A DNA stretch of 5,365 bases, taken from Bacteroidota bacterium (GTDB lineage: Bacteria > Bacteroidota > Bacteroidia > JACCXN01). Positions 1 to 5,365 of this stretch are shown piece by piece. Made by a program: the position numbers and the translations under genes. The notes beneath the pieces were generated by a model. That model did not search any database and had not been told where the DNA came from. It was given only the letters and a program-made list of their open reading frames with translations. The number at the start of each line of letters is the position of its first letter. Positions within the stretch are counted from its first letter, which is position 1. Location of the stretch: contig CANHPJ010000148.1 of NCBI GenBank assembly GCA_947462515.1, positions 1-5,365 on the forward strand. Reading direction: 5' to 3'.

Positions 1-654
1 ACAATCAGGATAATCGATAAATTAGATTTTTCAGGTTTTGTAAATAATCCTAAATGGATAGTTGGATATAGTGATATTACCGTTTTGCATGCTCATATTC
101 AGCAAAACTTTCAGGTGCAGTCATTACACGCTACTATGCCGATTAATTTCCCTTTTGACGGATCCTCTGATAGCGCCACCGAATCGCTTAGAAAAGCGCT
201 TTTTGGAGAAGAGGTTGAATATGCTCACAATAATGATTCTGTGAGCTTTAGAGAAGGACAAACTGAGGCAGAAGTAGTAGGTGGAAATCTCTCCATATTA
301 CATAACCTTTCCGGAACTTCATCGGCCATAAATACATCAGGTAAAATATTGTTTTTAGAAGATCTGGACGAATATCTCTATCACGTTGACCGTATGATGA
401 TGAATCTCAAAAGGAGTGGCATGCTGGACAATTTAGCGGGGTTAATAGTCGGGGGAATGAGCGACATGCGAGATAATACGATTCCTTTTGGTAAAAATGC
501 AGAGCAAATAATAATGCAGGCAGTTCAAGAATATAATTATCCGGTATGTTTTAATTTTCCGGCCGGCCATATAAAAAATAACCTTGCTCTCTATTTGGGA
601 AGAAAAGCAAGGTTATCAGTTTCTAAAGCTAATATTAGCCTTAAGTATTATTAA
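1..654 (+). CDS. LD-carboxypeptidase (peptidase S66, LdcA/MccF family), 5' end cut off
   Basis: The frame is open from the first base to the TAA at 652-654 (217 residues visible). S66 proteins are about 300 residues, so roughly 85-90 N-terminal residues lie outside the window. Family members are cytosolic serine peptidases that cut the L,D bond releasing the terminal D-Ala from murein tetrapeptides during peptidoglycan recycling; the MccF branch cleaves microcin C-type compounds. All three catalytic positions are visible: Ser in the GYSD nucleophile elbow (visible residue 24, bases 70-72), Glu in LFLEDLDE (residue 120, bases 358-360) and His in FPAGHIKNN (residue 190, bases 568-570). The opening RIIDKLDFSGF...NPKWIVGYSDIT is the usual sequence around the nucleophile. 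A TTG at 85 is not the start, because it lies downstream of the catalytic Ser. The gene converges on the minus-strand gene with touching stop codons. I am sure of the family; murein recycling rather than microcin immunity is inference. Confidence 0.93.
   Translation, partial: TIRIIDKLDFSGFVNNPKWIVGYSDITVLHAHIQQNFQVQSLHATMPINFPFDGSSDSATESLRKALFGEEVEYAHNNDSVSFREGQTEAEVVGGNLSILHNLSGTSSAINTSGKILFLEDLDEYLYHVDRMMMNLKRSGMLDNLAGLIVGGMSDMRDNTIPFGKNAEQIIMQAVQEYNYPVCFNFPAGHIKNNLALYLGRKARLSVSKANISLKYY
573..616 (-). terminator. Rho-independent terminator of the minus-strand DUF4412-like gene, inside the LD-carboxypeptidase gene
   Basis: An 11-bp perfect inverted repeat (578-588 ATAACCTTGCT with 606-616 AGCAAGGTTAT) encloses a 17-base loop. 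Read on the minus strand, the stem is followed directly by a T run (complement of the A run at 573-578), the classic intrinsic-terminator layout. It begins about 40 bases past the stop of the minus-strand gene. The same bases encode NNLALYLGRKARLS of the carboxypeptidase, just after its catalytic His. In the plus direction no T run follows, so it should act mainly on minus-strand transcripts. Confidence 0.6.
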
Positions 655-1302
655 TTATTTTTCAAATTTTTTGAATCCTGCAGGAATCAAAAAAAGTTTG
701 TCTTCTATTTTGTGCTTGTTTACATTCAAAACCTCAAGAGTAGACTTCCTGTTTCCGGCATAATCTGTTTCTATTGATAAAAATGGAAAACAGTTCTCGT
801 TATCGGAAAGTGTTTGATAGTAGGTTGAAGCTTTATCTTTTCTGTTCAGGGTTTTAATAACTCCTTTGATGAAATGGAAATTATCTTTTGCCAAGTAATA
901 AGTTACTATGGTGTTTTGCTCTCCATTTTTCACAACATATTCAGTACAGTTATAACCTGCAATTTTTTTTGTTGCTTTTCCTTTTTCAATCTTTACCTTA
1001 TCTATTGAAACGGTGTTTGGCTTTCCTTTTTCAAGGTCTAAATAAAGTTTTCTTTCGGGACTTAAAGATTTAGCTGTTTCGTTTTTTATGTCAATTAACA
1101 TGGTGCCTGCAGTGCGTTTATCTGAGCCAATCTCATCAATTCTAACCTGATTGCCTTTCACATAATAGATATATTGAATTGTATCAATGCTTCCTATCTT
1201 TCTGAATTCGATGGTGCCCTCAAATCCTTGTGAAAACAATGCTGAAGTAGTTAGTAAAAATACCGCTATGATGGCTGTAATGTTCAAGATTTGTTTTTTC
1301 AT
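655..1302 (-). CDS. Exported DUF4412-like protein of unknown function
   Basis: This is a 215-residue protein with a clear signal peptide: MKK, a hydrophobic core at about residues 7-22, and a probable signal peptidase I site LFS|QGFEG near residues 24/25. It is therefore likely periplasmic or surface-associated; no lipobox Cys is present. The mature part begins FEGTIEFRK, followed by YYVKGNQVRID (47-56), a LIDIKN segment (69-74), KLYLDL (85-90) and IAGYNCTEYVVK (114-125). This order of beta strands, with 'KG..vRiD' and 'I.GY.C', resembles the DUF4412 family and GLPGLI-like proteins common in Bacteroidota, distantly related to the LolA/LolB-type fold. The biochemical role is unknown. The start is fixed by an in-frame stop at 1309-1311, only six bases upstream. 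The gene is divergent from the YraN gene and convergent with the LD-carboxypeptidase. The gene and its export are well supported; the family name is moderately supported. Confidence 0.82.
   Translation of the reverse strand: MKKQILNITAIIAVFLLTTSALFSQGFEGTIEFRKIGSIDTIQYIYYVKGNQVRIDEIGSDKRTAGTMLIDIKNETAKSLSPERKLYLDLEKGKPNTVSIDKVKIEKGKATKKIAGYNCTEYVVKNGEQNTIVTYYLAKDNFHFIKGVIKTLNRKDKASTYYQTLSDNENCFPFLSIETDYAGNRKSTLEVLNVNKHKIEDKLFLIPAGFKKFEK
663..700 (+). terminator. Possible terminator hairpin for the LD-carboxypeptidase, inside the convergent gene
   Basis: Eight bases after the carboxypeptidase stop lies a long imperfect hairpin. TTTTTTGA (667-674) pairs with TCAAAAAA (687-694), then comes an A-A mismatch (675/686), then TCC/GGA (676-678 with 683-685) closing on a TGCA loop. 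CAAA (663-666) can also pair with TTTG (697-700) across a two-base bulge. Only a weak T-rich stretch follows (701-710), and the stem is mostly A-T, so this is less convincing than the opposite-strand terminator. It encodes the C-terminus IPAGFKKF of the minus-strand protein. Confidence 0.35.
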
Positions 1303-1326
1303 TATTTCTTAAATTAAATGTTAGTA

Positions 1327-1356
1327 CGAAAATAGTAATTTTATCAATGTAAACAA
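1327..1356 (-). promoter_or_regulatory. Probable Bacteroidota-type promoter of the DUF4412-like gene
   Basis: On the minus strand, TATTTTCG (complement of 1327-1334) matches the Bacteroidota -7 consensus TAnnTTTG at all but one position. A TTG (complement of 1354-1356) lies 19 bases upstream, as expected for the -33 element. Transcription would begin some 20 bases before the start codon at 1302. The match is by eye in AT-rich DNA, so it is suggestive only. Confidence 0.38.
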
Positions 1357-1407
1357 GTGCTCTAAAAAGACGCATAAAACATTTATTTTTAATTCATAAC
1401 CATTTGT

Positions 1408-1770
1408 ATGGCAGAGCATATCGATACAGGAAAGAAGGGTGAAAACATTGCTGTGGTTTTTTTAGAGCAAAAGGGATATCAAATCATAGAAAAAAACTGG
1501 ACAAATAAAAAGTTTGAGTTGGATATAGTGGCCCAAAAAGGCAACATTTTATATGTCATTGAGGTTAAAACTCGGCATTCAAATTATCTTGGAGAACCTC
1601 AAGAATGGGTTTCAAAAGTAAAGCAGCAGCATTTGGTTAAAGGAGCAAACGCATATGTTTTACTTCATAATCTGGATATAGAGGTTCAGTTTGACATAGT
1701 AACGGTTATATTGCAGGGAGAAAAACACTTGGTTTATCATATCGAAGATGCTTTTTATGCAAGACTTTAA
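1408..1770 (+). CDS. yraN: YraN/UPF0102 family protein (restriction-endonuclease-like fold)
   Basis: This is a 120-residue protein, the normal length for the family. It shows the full UPF0102 pattern: GKKGENIAVVFLEQKGY (8-24), N30, an FELDIVA segment with E37 and D39, and VIEVKTR with E52 and K54. These form the E/D...ExK metal-binding signature of the PD-(D/E)xK-like nuclease fold. QEWVSKVKQQHLVKGANAYV and FDIVTV follow, and the C-terminus HIEDAFYARL is typical of Bacteroidota members. The cellular role is unsettled; family members are annotated as putative endonucleases, perhaps acting on Holliday-junction-like DNA, and should be cytosolic. Gly before the first Glu in many homologues is Phe here, which I regard as lineage variation since the acidic residues are kept. 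The start is supported by an in-frame TAA at 1390-1392 and by the usual distance to the GE motif. The next gene starts 45 bases downstream on the same strand. Confidence 0.92.
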   Translation: MAEHIDTGKKGENIAVVFLEQKGYQIIEKNWTNKKFELDIVAQKGNILYVIEVKTRHSNYLGEPQEWVSKVKQQHLVKGANAYVLLHNLDIEVQFDIVTVILQGEKHLVYHIEDAFYARL

Positions 1771-1788
1771 ATACTGCTTGCTTTATAG

Positions 1789-1796
1789 TATCTTTG
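1789..1796 (+). promoter_or_regulatory. Bacteroidota -7 promoter element (TATCTTTG) for the pseudouridine synthase gene
   Basis: TATCTTTG is an exact match to the TAnnTTTG -7 consensus of the Bacteroidota primary sigma factor. It lies 19 bases before the ATG at 1816, which would give a leader of only about 10-15 bases. The -33 region is weak: CTTTA at 1765-1769 is at the right distance but lacks the G of TTG. The element suggests the synthase can be transcribed separately from yraN. Confidence 0.5.
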
Positions 1797-1815
1797 CAGC
1801 TTAAAATTTTATACA

Positions 1816-3384
1816 ATGCCTGGTTCAAGAAAAAGTACAGACGCTCCAAGAGGTCGCAAAACGAATGCAAATACAGCAAGAGGAAAAGAAAATAAAGAAT
1901 ATAAAACTTCATCAGGACAAGCGGCAGGTGAAAAAAAACCTCGCTTTTCCAAACCAAGAAGCTTCGACAAAAAGGAAAGTGGATTTACTAATGATGCCCC
2001 TAGAGAAAGAGGCTCGTTTGGTGGCGAAAGGAAATTCAAAAAAGAAGAATCCTCGGACAGGAAAGACAACAGAGACAGCAGAAACTTTGATAAAAAAGAA
2101 GGGGGCTTTTCCAAAGGAAAAAGTTCATATGCAAAAACTGATAATGACCCTAGAGAAAAAAGAGAAAGGGCAGGGTTTAAAAAAGATAGTAATTCTCGTA
2201 AAAGCGAGTTTGCTCAAAATCCTAACAGACCAATAGAAAAGTCTGTTTATGAAGATCGAAGTGATAAGAAAAAAGGGAATTTTGGTTCCAGTTCAAGAGA
2301 AAAAAATAGCGATTCCAGAGAAAGAAGATCTGATAGAAAAGACACTTCAGGAAAAAGAAGTTTTTCTAAGGACGCTGATTCAAGAGGAACGGAACGCAGA
2401 TTTAAAAAAGACGATTCATCAGATAGAAAAAGTTTTTCAAAAGAAAAACCCTCCACAAACAAAAGGTTTGACGAAAATGAATCTTGGGAGAAAAAAAGTT
2501 TTTCCAAAGATAATGAATCAGAAAAAGGATCATTCAACAAAGAAGGATCATACGCAAGATCAGAATATAAAGGCAAATCAGATAAGGGAAGTTTTTCAAA
2601 ACAGAAAAGTTTTGATAAGCCTAAATCGCCAACAAAAAACGAAAAGAAAAACTCTTTAAAAAAGGAAGAAGGTCAGCTGCGTTTAAACAGATATCTATCT
2701 AACAGCGGGGTTTGTTCGAGGAGAGAGGCTGATGAATATATAAGCGCAGGTGCCGTTTCTGTAAATGGAAAAGTAATTACGGAAATGGGCTATCAGGTAA
2801 TGCCGGGTGACATGGTTAAATACGGAGGAGCCATTCTTAATCCCGAAAAGCCTGTTTATTTGTTGCTCAATAAACCTAAGGGTTTCATTACCACTGTGAG
2901 TGACCCCAGAGACCGTAAGACTGTAATGAGTCTTATAGCGGGTGCTTGTCGCGAGCGCATTGTTCCGGTTGGAAGATTAGATAGAAATACTACCGGCCTT
3001 TTACTTTTTACCAACGATGGAGATATGCTTAAAAAATTAACTCATCCCAAACATGGAGTTAATAAAATATACCATGTTGAAACAGACATCCCTGTGAAAA
3101 AAGCGGATATCACCAAAATGCTTGAAGGAGTTGAGTTGGAGGATGGCATAGCAAAAGCCGACAACGTCAGTTATGTTGATGCTGTTAAAACCAAAAAAGA
3201 AATAGGCATAGAATTGCACAGCGGTAAAAACCGAATTGTAAGAAGAATGGTTTCTAGTTTTGGATATGAAGTAATAACACTCGATCGTGTTTATTTTGCC
3301 GGTTTAACAAAGAAAAATCTTCCTCGTGGCCATTATCGTTTTCTTAACGAAAAAGAAATCAATATCTTAAAAATGATTTCTTAA
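1816..3384 (+). CDS. rRNA pseudouridine synthase, RsuA/RluB/RluF family, with a 286-residue charged N-terminal extension
   Basis: The protein has 522 residues in two parts. Residues 287-522 are a complete RsuA-family enzyme, which isomerises a specific uridine in rRNA. An S4 RNA-binding domain (about 287-335, QLRLNRYLSNSGVCSRREAD...) is followed by the catalytic domain, with LLLNKPKGFITT, the catalytic motif GRLDRNTTGLLLFTND (catalytic Asp389, bases 2980-2982), HSGKNRIVRRM and the family C-terminus KKNLPRGHYRFL. Residues 1-286 are a low-complexity tail rich in Lys, Ser, Arg, Asp, Glu, Gly and isolated Phe, almost free of Leu/Ile/Val, so probably disordered and possibly RNA-binding. Long charged tails are frequent on Bacteroidota members, but bacterial enzymes such as E. 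coli RsuA and RluE are near 220-230 residues in total. The start is bounded by an in-frame TAG at 1786-1788. Which rRNA position it modifies cannot be told; RluB-like (23S) is the usual annotation in this phylum. Confidence 0.93.
   Translation: MPGSRKSTDAPRGRKTNANTARGKENKEYKTSSGQAAGEKKPRFSKPRSFDKKESGFTNDAPRERGSFGGERKFKKEESSDRKDNRDSRNFDKKEGGFSKGKSSYAKTDNDPREKRERAGFKKDSNSRKSEFAQNPNRPIEKSVYEDRSDKKKGNFGSSSREKNSDSRERRSDRKDTSGKRSFSKDADSRGTERRFKKDDSSDRKSFSKEKPSTNKRFDENESWEKKSFSKDNESEKGSFNKEGSYARSEYKGKSDKGSFSKQKSFDKPKSPTKNEKKNSLKKEEGQLRLNRYLSNSGVCSRREADEYISAGAVSVNGKVITEMGYQVMPGDMVKYGGAILNPEKPVYLLLNKPKGFITTVSDPRDRKTVMSLIAGACRERIVPVGRLDRNTTGLLLFTNDGDMLKKLTHPKHGVNKIYHVETDIPVKKADITKMLEGVELEDGIAKADNVSYVDAVKTKKEIGIELHSGKNRIVRRMVSSFGYEVITLDRVYFAGLTKKNLPRGHYRFLNEKEINILKMIS
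2359..2597 (+). repeat. Degenerate in-frame repeats (SFSK units, 33-base aromatic spacing) in the synthase tail
   Basis: The octamer AGTTTTTC occurs four times in the same reading frame (2359-2366, 2431-2438, 2497-2504, 2590-2597), each encoding SFS as part of SFSK. Across 2401-2568 the aromatic codons fall exactly 33 bases apart: Phe196 (2401), Phe207 (2434), Phe218 (2467), Phe229 (2500), Phe240 (2533) and Tyr251 (2566). The ten residues between them are Lys/Asp/Glu/Ser/Arg-rich and diverged. This looks like an old tandem expansion of an 11-codon unit, or selection for even spacing. Looser relatives (GFSK at 97-100, RFSK at 43-46) occur earlier in the tail. Confidence 0.6.
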
Positions 3385-3412
3385 TATTCTTTAAATAAAT
3401 GTTCAATAAAAA

Positions 3413-3449
3413 TTCTCAACAGCTTTCTTTTAAAAGATGCTGTTGAGAA
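3413..3449 (+). terminator. Hairpin downstream of the pseudouridine synthase gene, probable terminator
   Basis: An 11-bp perfect inverted repeat (3413-3423 TTCTCAACAGC with 3439-3449 GCTGTTGAGAA) lies 28 bases after the synthase stop. Its 15-base loop contains the palindrome TCTTTTAAAAGA, which could add a short inner stem. Its place between two plus-strand genes fits a terminator. However, the plus-strand 3' flank is an A run followed by AATTAATTT rather than a T run. The A run on the left (3408-3412) means the better T tract is on the minus strand, where no gene is seen. Confidence 0.5.
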
Positions 3450-3514
3450 AAATTAATTTAAGCTTCAATTACATTTCAATTTTAAAAGGCTTAATCTGAT
3501 ATACTACCAAACTA

Positions 3515-5365
3515 ATGACGCCCCTTTATATAGAAAACCTGGAAAATTTTGTGAAAAAATTTTCCATTTCTATAAACTTTAAGGCAAAAAATATTGTTCA
3601 AAATGGTGACGTTGAAATAGACACCGTCGATTCAGATAAGGTTACTTTTAGAGTAAGTAGTCAATCGGCCGATAGCACTTATTTTGTGTTTTTATCCGGA
3701 TTTGAAACCAATAAAATCCAACATGATTGCACCTGTCCAGATACCTGGAATCCGATATGCAAGCACAGAGCAGCAAGCGCATATGTTCTATTGAGTTCAT
3801 ATGGCAAAAATTTAATTGCCGAAAATCCTCAAAAAAGTCGGTCAGGTTTTTCCCTTCTTGAAAAGAAACCAAGGCTAATACAGCTGAACTATCTTAAAAA
3901 CAAAATTGATGAATACTATATTAAGATGTATTCTCGAACCGAATGCAAAGAAGCCGAGGCAAGCAGCAGAAACGCCATAGAAATTATCTCTGCTGCAGAT
4001 GAGAGGGTGGAAGCACATTATAAAAACAAATCCGGCCTTTTAAATCTTGTTTTTTTGCGCGATGCCGAAGGAAACTTCCATTTTCAATGCGATTGCTGTA
4101 AACATCTTACTTATAAACTATGTAGCCACGGCTTAAGCCTATACATAAATCTTTTTAATAGTTATGGTGCCAATTATTTTAATACTATAAAGGATTGGAC
4201 ATCCCAAAAAAAAGAATTGATAAAAAAATATGGCCTCGATCCAACCGAAGAATCGCAAAACAGGTTTAATTTTTTTACAAAAGAGGGTAAATTAACCGCA
4301 ATTCCAAAAGATAGTTCTTTAAAAACGATTGAGGCTTTAAAGGCATTTGAAAATAATTCCGAGAAACCTTCCATAGATTACAGCAATTTGGAGGAATTAA
4401 GAAATCTGATTTCTATGAAATCGAATAATTATGTAGCTATTTTCAGCAATGAACATTCGGAGTTGTTTGCCAATATATCATTGTATAACGCTGAGCTAAA
4501 AGACGGGGAGTTAGACAAGATAAAATCCAAGGTTAAACTAGATTCAAATGCGGCAGAGGAGACTTATTTTGAAAATTATTTTCTCAGTGATTTGCTCGAT
4601 TTACAGCCATCTTCGGCATTGCTGCATTTAGTAAAATTAAAAGAAAGAAGTTTAAATCATTATTTTTTTTCTATCGATCAGAATCGCTTTCCGGACAACT
4701 GTTCAAACAGAGAAATTCAGCTCATCACAAAATATTATATCGAGCAATTTGCTTGTTTTGCTGAAAACATAAAGGAGGAAAACTTGCTTCTTTATTGTTT
4801 GCCAGGAGGCGTGAAGCTATCAAAAAAGGCATTAATTCCTGTTCGACTTACAAGGGAGAAAATTCAAATTCATATTAAGGCCTTTATCGAAGATCAGTTT
4901 ATCGTTTTGGAGGGGTTTCTTAAAACAAATGAAAAACTGATTCCTTTAAAGGAAACTCAAAAAATGGGAAATCCTTTGATAAGGCACCAAGAGCAGATTT
5001 ATATCTTTCCATCTGCATTGCATAGCAGTTTTTATTCAGAGGCCTTCCCGGAAGGTAAGCTGAAGTTCAGTATTTCTGAACTGTCTTTTGTGAGGTCAAA
5101 ATTTATGATTCCATTATCTGATAAATTCAGTTGGGAGGTAAGCGAAGATTTGATACCAAAGCCGGTTGAACCGGAAACCTTTGAAAAAGTAGTTGTTTTG
5201 AGTGAGCTCGCTCCCGATTATTTATTGATACGTCCTCATTTTACTTATGATGGACAGGAAGTGGGCATCGATCAAAACAATCACATTGAAACGCTTCGCG
5301 ATGATGAACTTGTTTTACTAAAACGGAATAAAGAAGAGGAAAACCGTCTTTTTGGAATTATTCAA
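3515..5365 (+). CDS. SWIM zinc-finger protein, N-terminal part of a probable SNF2-family helicase; 3' end cut off
   Basis: From ATG 3515 the frame is open for 617 codons to the window edge, with no stop seen. An in-frame TGA at 3497-3499 makes this the first possible ATG. A SWIM zinc-binding motif, CxC-x7-CxH, sits at Cys72, Cys74, Cys82 and His84. A second SWIM-like CxC-x8-CxH lies at Cys192, Cys194, Cys203 and His205. SWIM motifs bind zinc and mediate DNA or protein contacts. After the second finger, LFNSYGANYFNTIKDW...LIKKYGLD, and near the edge LLIRPHFTYDG (570-580) with ELVLLKRNKEEENRLF, resemble the region preceding the motor in Bacteroidota SNF2-related DEAD/DEAH helicases, which exceed 1,000 residues. 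No Walker A or DEAD/DEAH motif lies within the window, so the helicase assignment rests on family resemblance and should be confirmed from downstream sequence. Expected role: cytosolic, ATP-driven remodelling of DNA-protein complexes. Base composition is like that of its neighbours. Confidence 0.82.
   Translation, partial: MTPLYIENLENFVKKFSISINFKAKNIVQNGDVEIDTVDSDKVTFRVSSQSADSTYFVFLSGFETNKIQHDCTCPDTWNPICKHRAASAYVLLSSYGKNLIAENPQKSRSGFSLLEKKPRLIQLNYLKNKIDEYYIKMYSRTECKEAEASSRNAIEIISAADERVEAHYKNKSGLLNLVFLRDAEGNFHFQCDCCKHLTYKLCSHGLSLYINLFNSYGANYFNTIKDWTSQKKELIKKYGLDPTEESQNRFNFFTKEGKLTAIPKDSSLKTIEALKAFENNSEKPSIDYSNLEELRNLISMKSNNYVAIFSNEHSELFANISLYNAELKDGELDKIKSKVKLDSNAAEETYFENYFLSDLLDLQPSSALLHLVKLKERSLNHYFFSIDQNRFPDNCSNREIQLITKYYIEQFACFAENIKEENLLLYCLPGGVKLSKKALIPVRLTREKIQIHIKAFIEDQFIVLEGFLKTNEKLIPLKETQKMGNPLIRHQEQIYIFPSALHSSFYSEAFPEGKLKFSISELSFVRSKFMIPLSDKFSWEVSEDLIPKPVEPETFEKVVVLSELAPDYLLIRPHFTYDGQEVGIDQNNHIETLRDDELVLLKRNKEEENRLFGIIQ

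Noticed and set aside
62..244. Short plus-strand frame inside the LD-carboxypeptidase.
   Set aside because: It overlaps the catalytic Ser region in another frame and has no family features.
1384..1391. TATTTTTA as a -7 promoter element for yraN.
   Set aside because: It lacks the final G of TAnnTTTG and no TTG lies at the -33 distance, so in this AT-rich gap it is not distinguishable from chance.
1706..1957. Minus-strand open frame with many hydrophobic residues, resembling a membrane peptide.
   Set aside because: It spans the end of yraN, the promoter region and the start of the synthase gene; the hydrophobicity comes from reading A-rich coding DNA in reverse.
2359..2597. The AGTTTTTC repeats as a CRISPR-like or regulatory DNA array.
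   Set aside because: The copies are short, unevenly spaced, and always in the coding frame as SFS; they are explained by the protein repeat.
1809..2659. Open frames of about 100-136 codons on both strands overlapping the pseudouridine synthase tail (e.g. 1809-2114 minus, 2247-2576 minus, 1865-2236 plus, 2249-2659 plus).
   Set aside because: They arise because the tail is purine-rich and repetitive, which removes stop codons in other frames. Their translations are low-complexity and resemble no family, whereas the 1816 frame joins continuously to a real enzyme.
3470..3477. TACATTTC as a -7 promoter element for the SWIM gene, with TTG at 3443-3445.
   Set aside because: The last base is wrong, the spacing is 24 bases (longer than usual), and the TTG is part of the hairpin stem. 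A promoter is likely somewhere in 3450-3514 but I cannot place it.
3648..4374. Minus-strand open frames at 3648-3872 and 4174-4374.
   Set aside because: They lie wholly inside the SWIM-protein gene, have no recognisable domain, and lack any promoter or context; they are shadows of that gene.

Overview
The window looks like a piece of a Bacteroidota chromosome (Flavobacteriia, Cytophagia or Chitinophagia level). The DNA is AT-rich, none of the starts has an obvious Shine-Dalgarno, and a perfect TAnnTTTG -7 element sits in front of one gene. The proteins also read as Bacteroidota versions of their families: an S66 LD-carboxypeptidase, a secreted DUF4412-like protein, a YraN protein ending in HIEDAFYARL, a pseudouridine synthase with a huge charged N-terminal tail, and a SWIM-finger protein of the SNF2-helicase type. 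I see no tRNA, rRNA, CRISPR array, insertion sequence or phage gene, and no non-coding stretch above about 130 bases.

Layout. 1-654 (+) is the C-terminal two thirds or so of an LD-carboxypeptidase with its Ser-Glu-His triad intact. 655-1302 (-) is a convergent gene for a small exported protein; the two stop codons touch with no base between them, and each gene's terminator-like hairpin lies inside the other gene. 1303-1407 is a short divergent intergenic region with a plausible promoter for the minus-strand gene. 1408-1770 (+) is a YraN/UPF0102 nuclease-fold protein. After 45 bases containing a TATCTTTG promoter element, 1816-3384 (+) encodes an RsuA/RluB-family rRNA pseudouridine synthase whose first 286 residues are a low-complexity, charged, disordered-looking tail with aromatic residues at exact 11-residue intervals in one part. 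A hairpin follows at 3413-3449. From 3515 an open frame runs unbroken off the right edge (617 codons seen). It carries two SWIM-type CxC...CxH zinc-binding motifs and the N-terminal region typical of Bacteroidota SNF2-related helicases; the ATPase motor would lie outside the window.

The genes look like housekeeping functions (cell-wall recycling, rRNA modification, nucleic-acid handling) rather than one dedicated system, and I find no clear evidence for a new defence or mobile system. The features most worth a second look are the interlocked convergent terminators, the 11-residue aromatic periodicity in the pseudouridine synthase tail, and the double SWIM arrangement.
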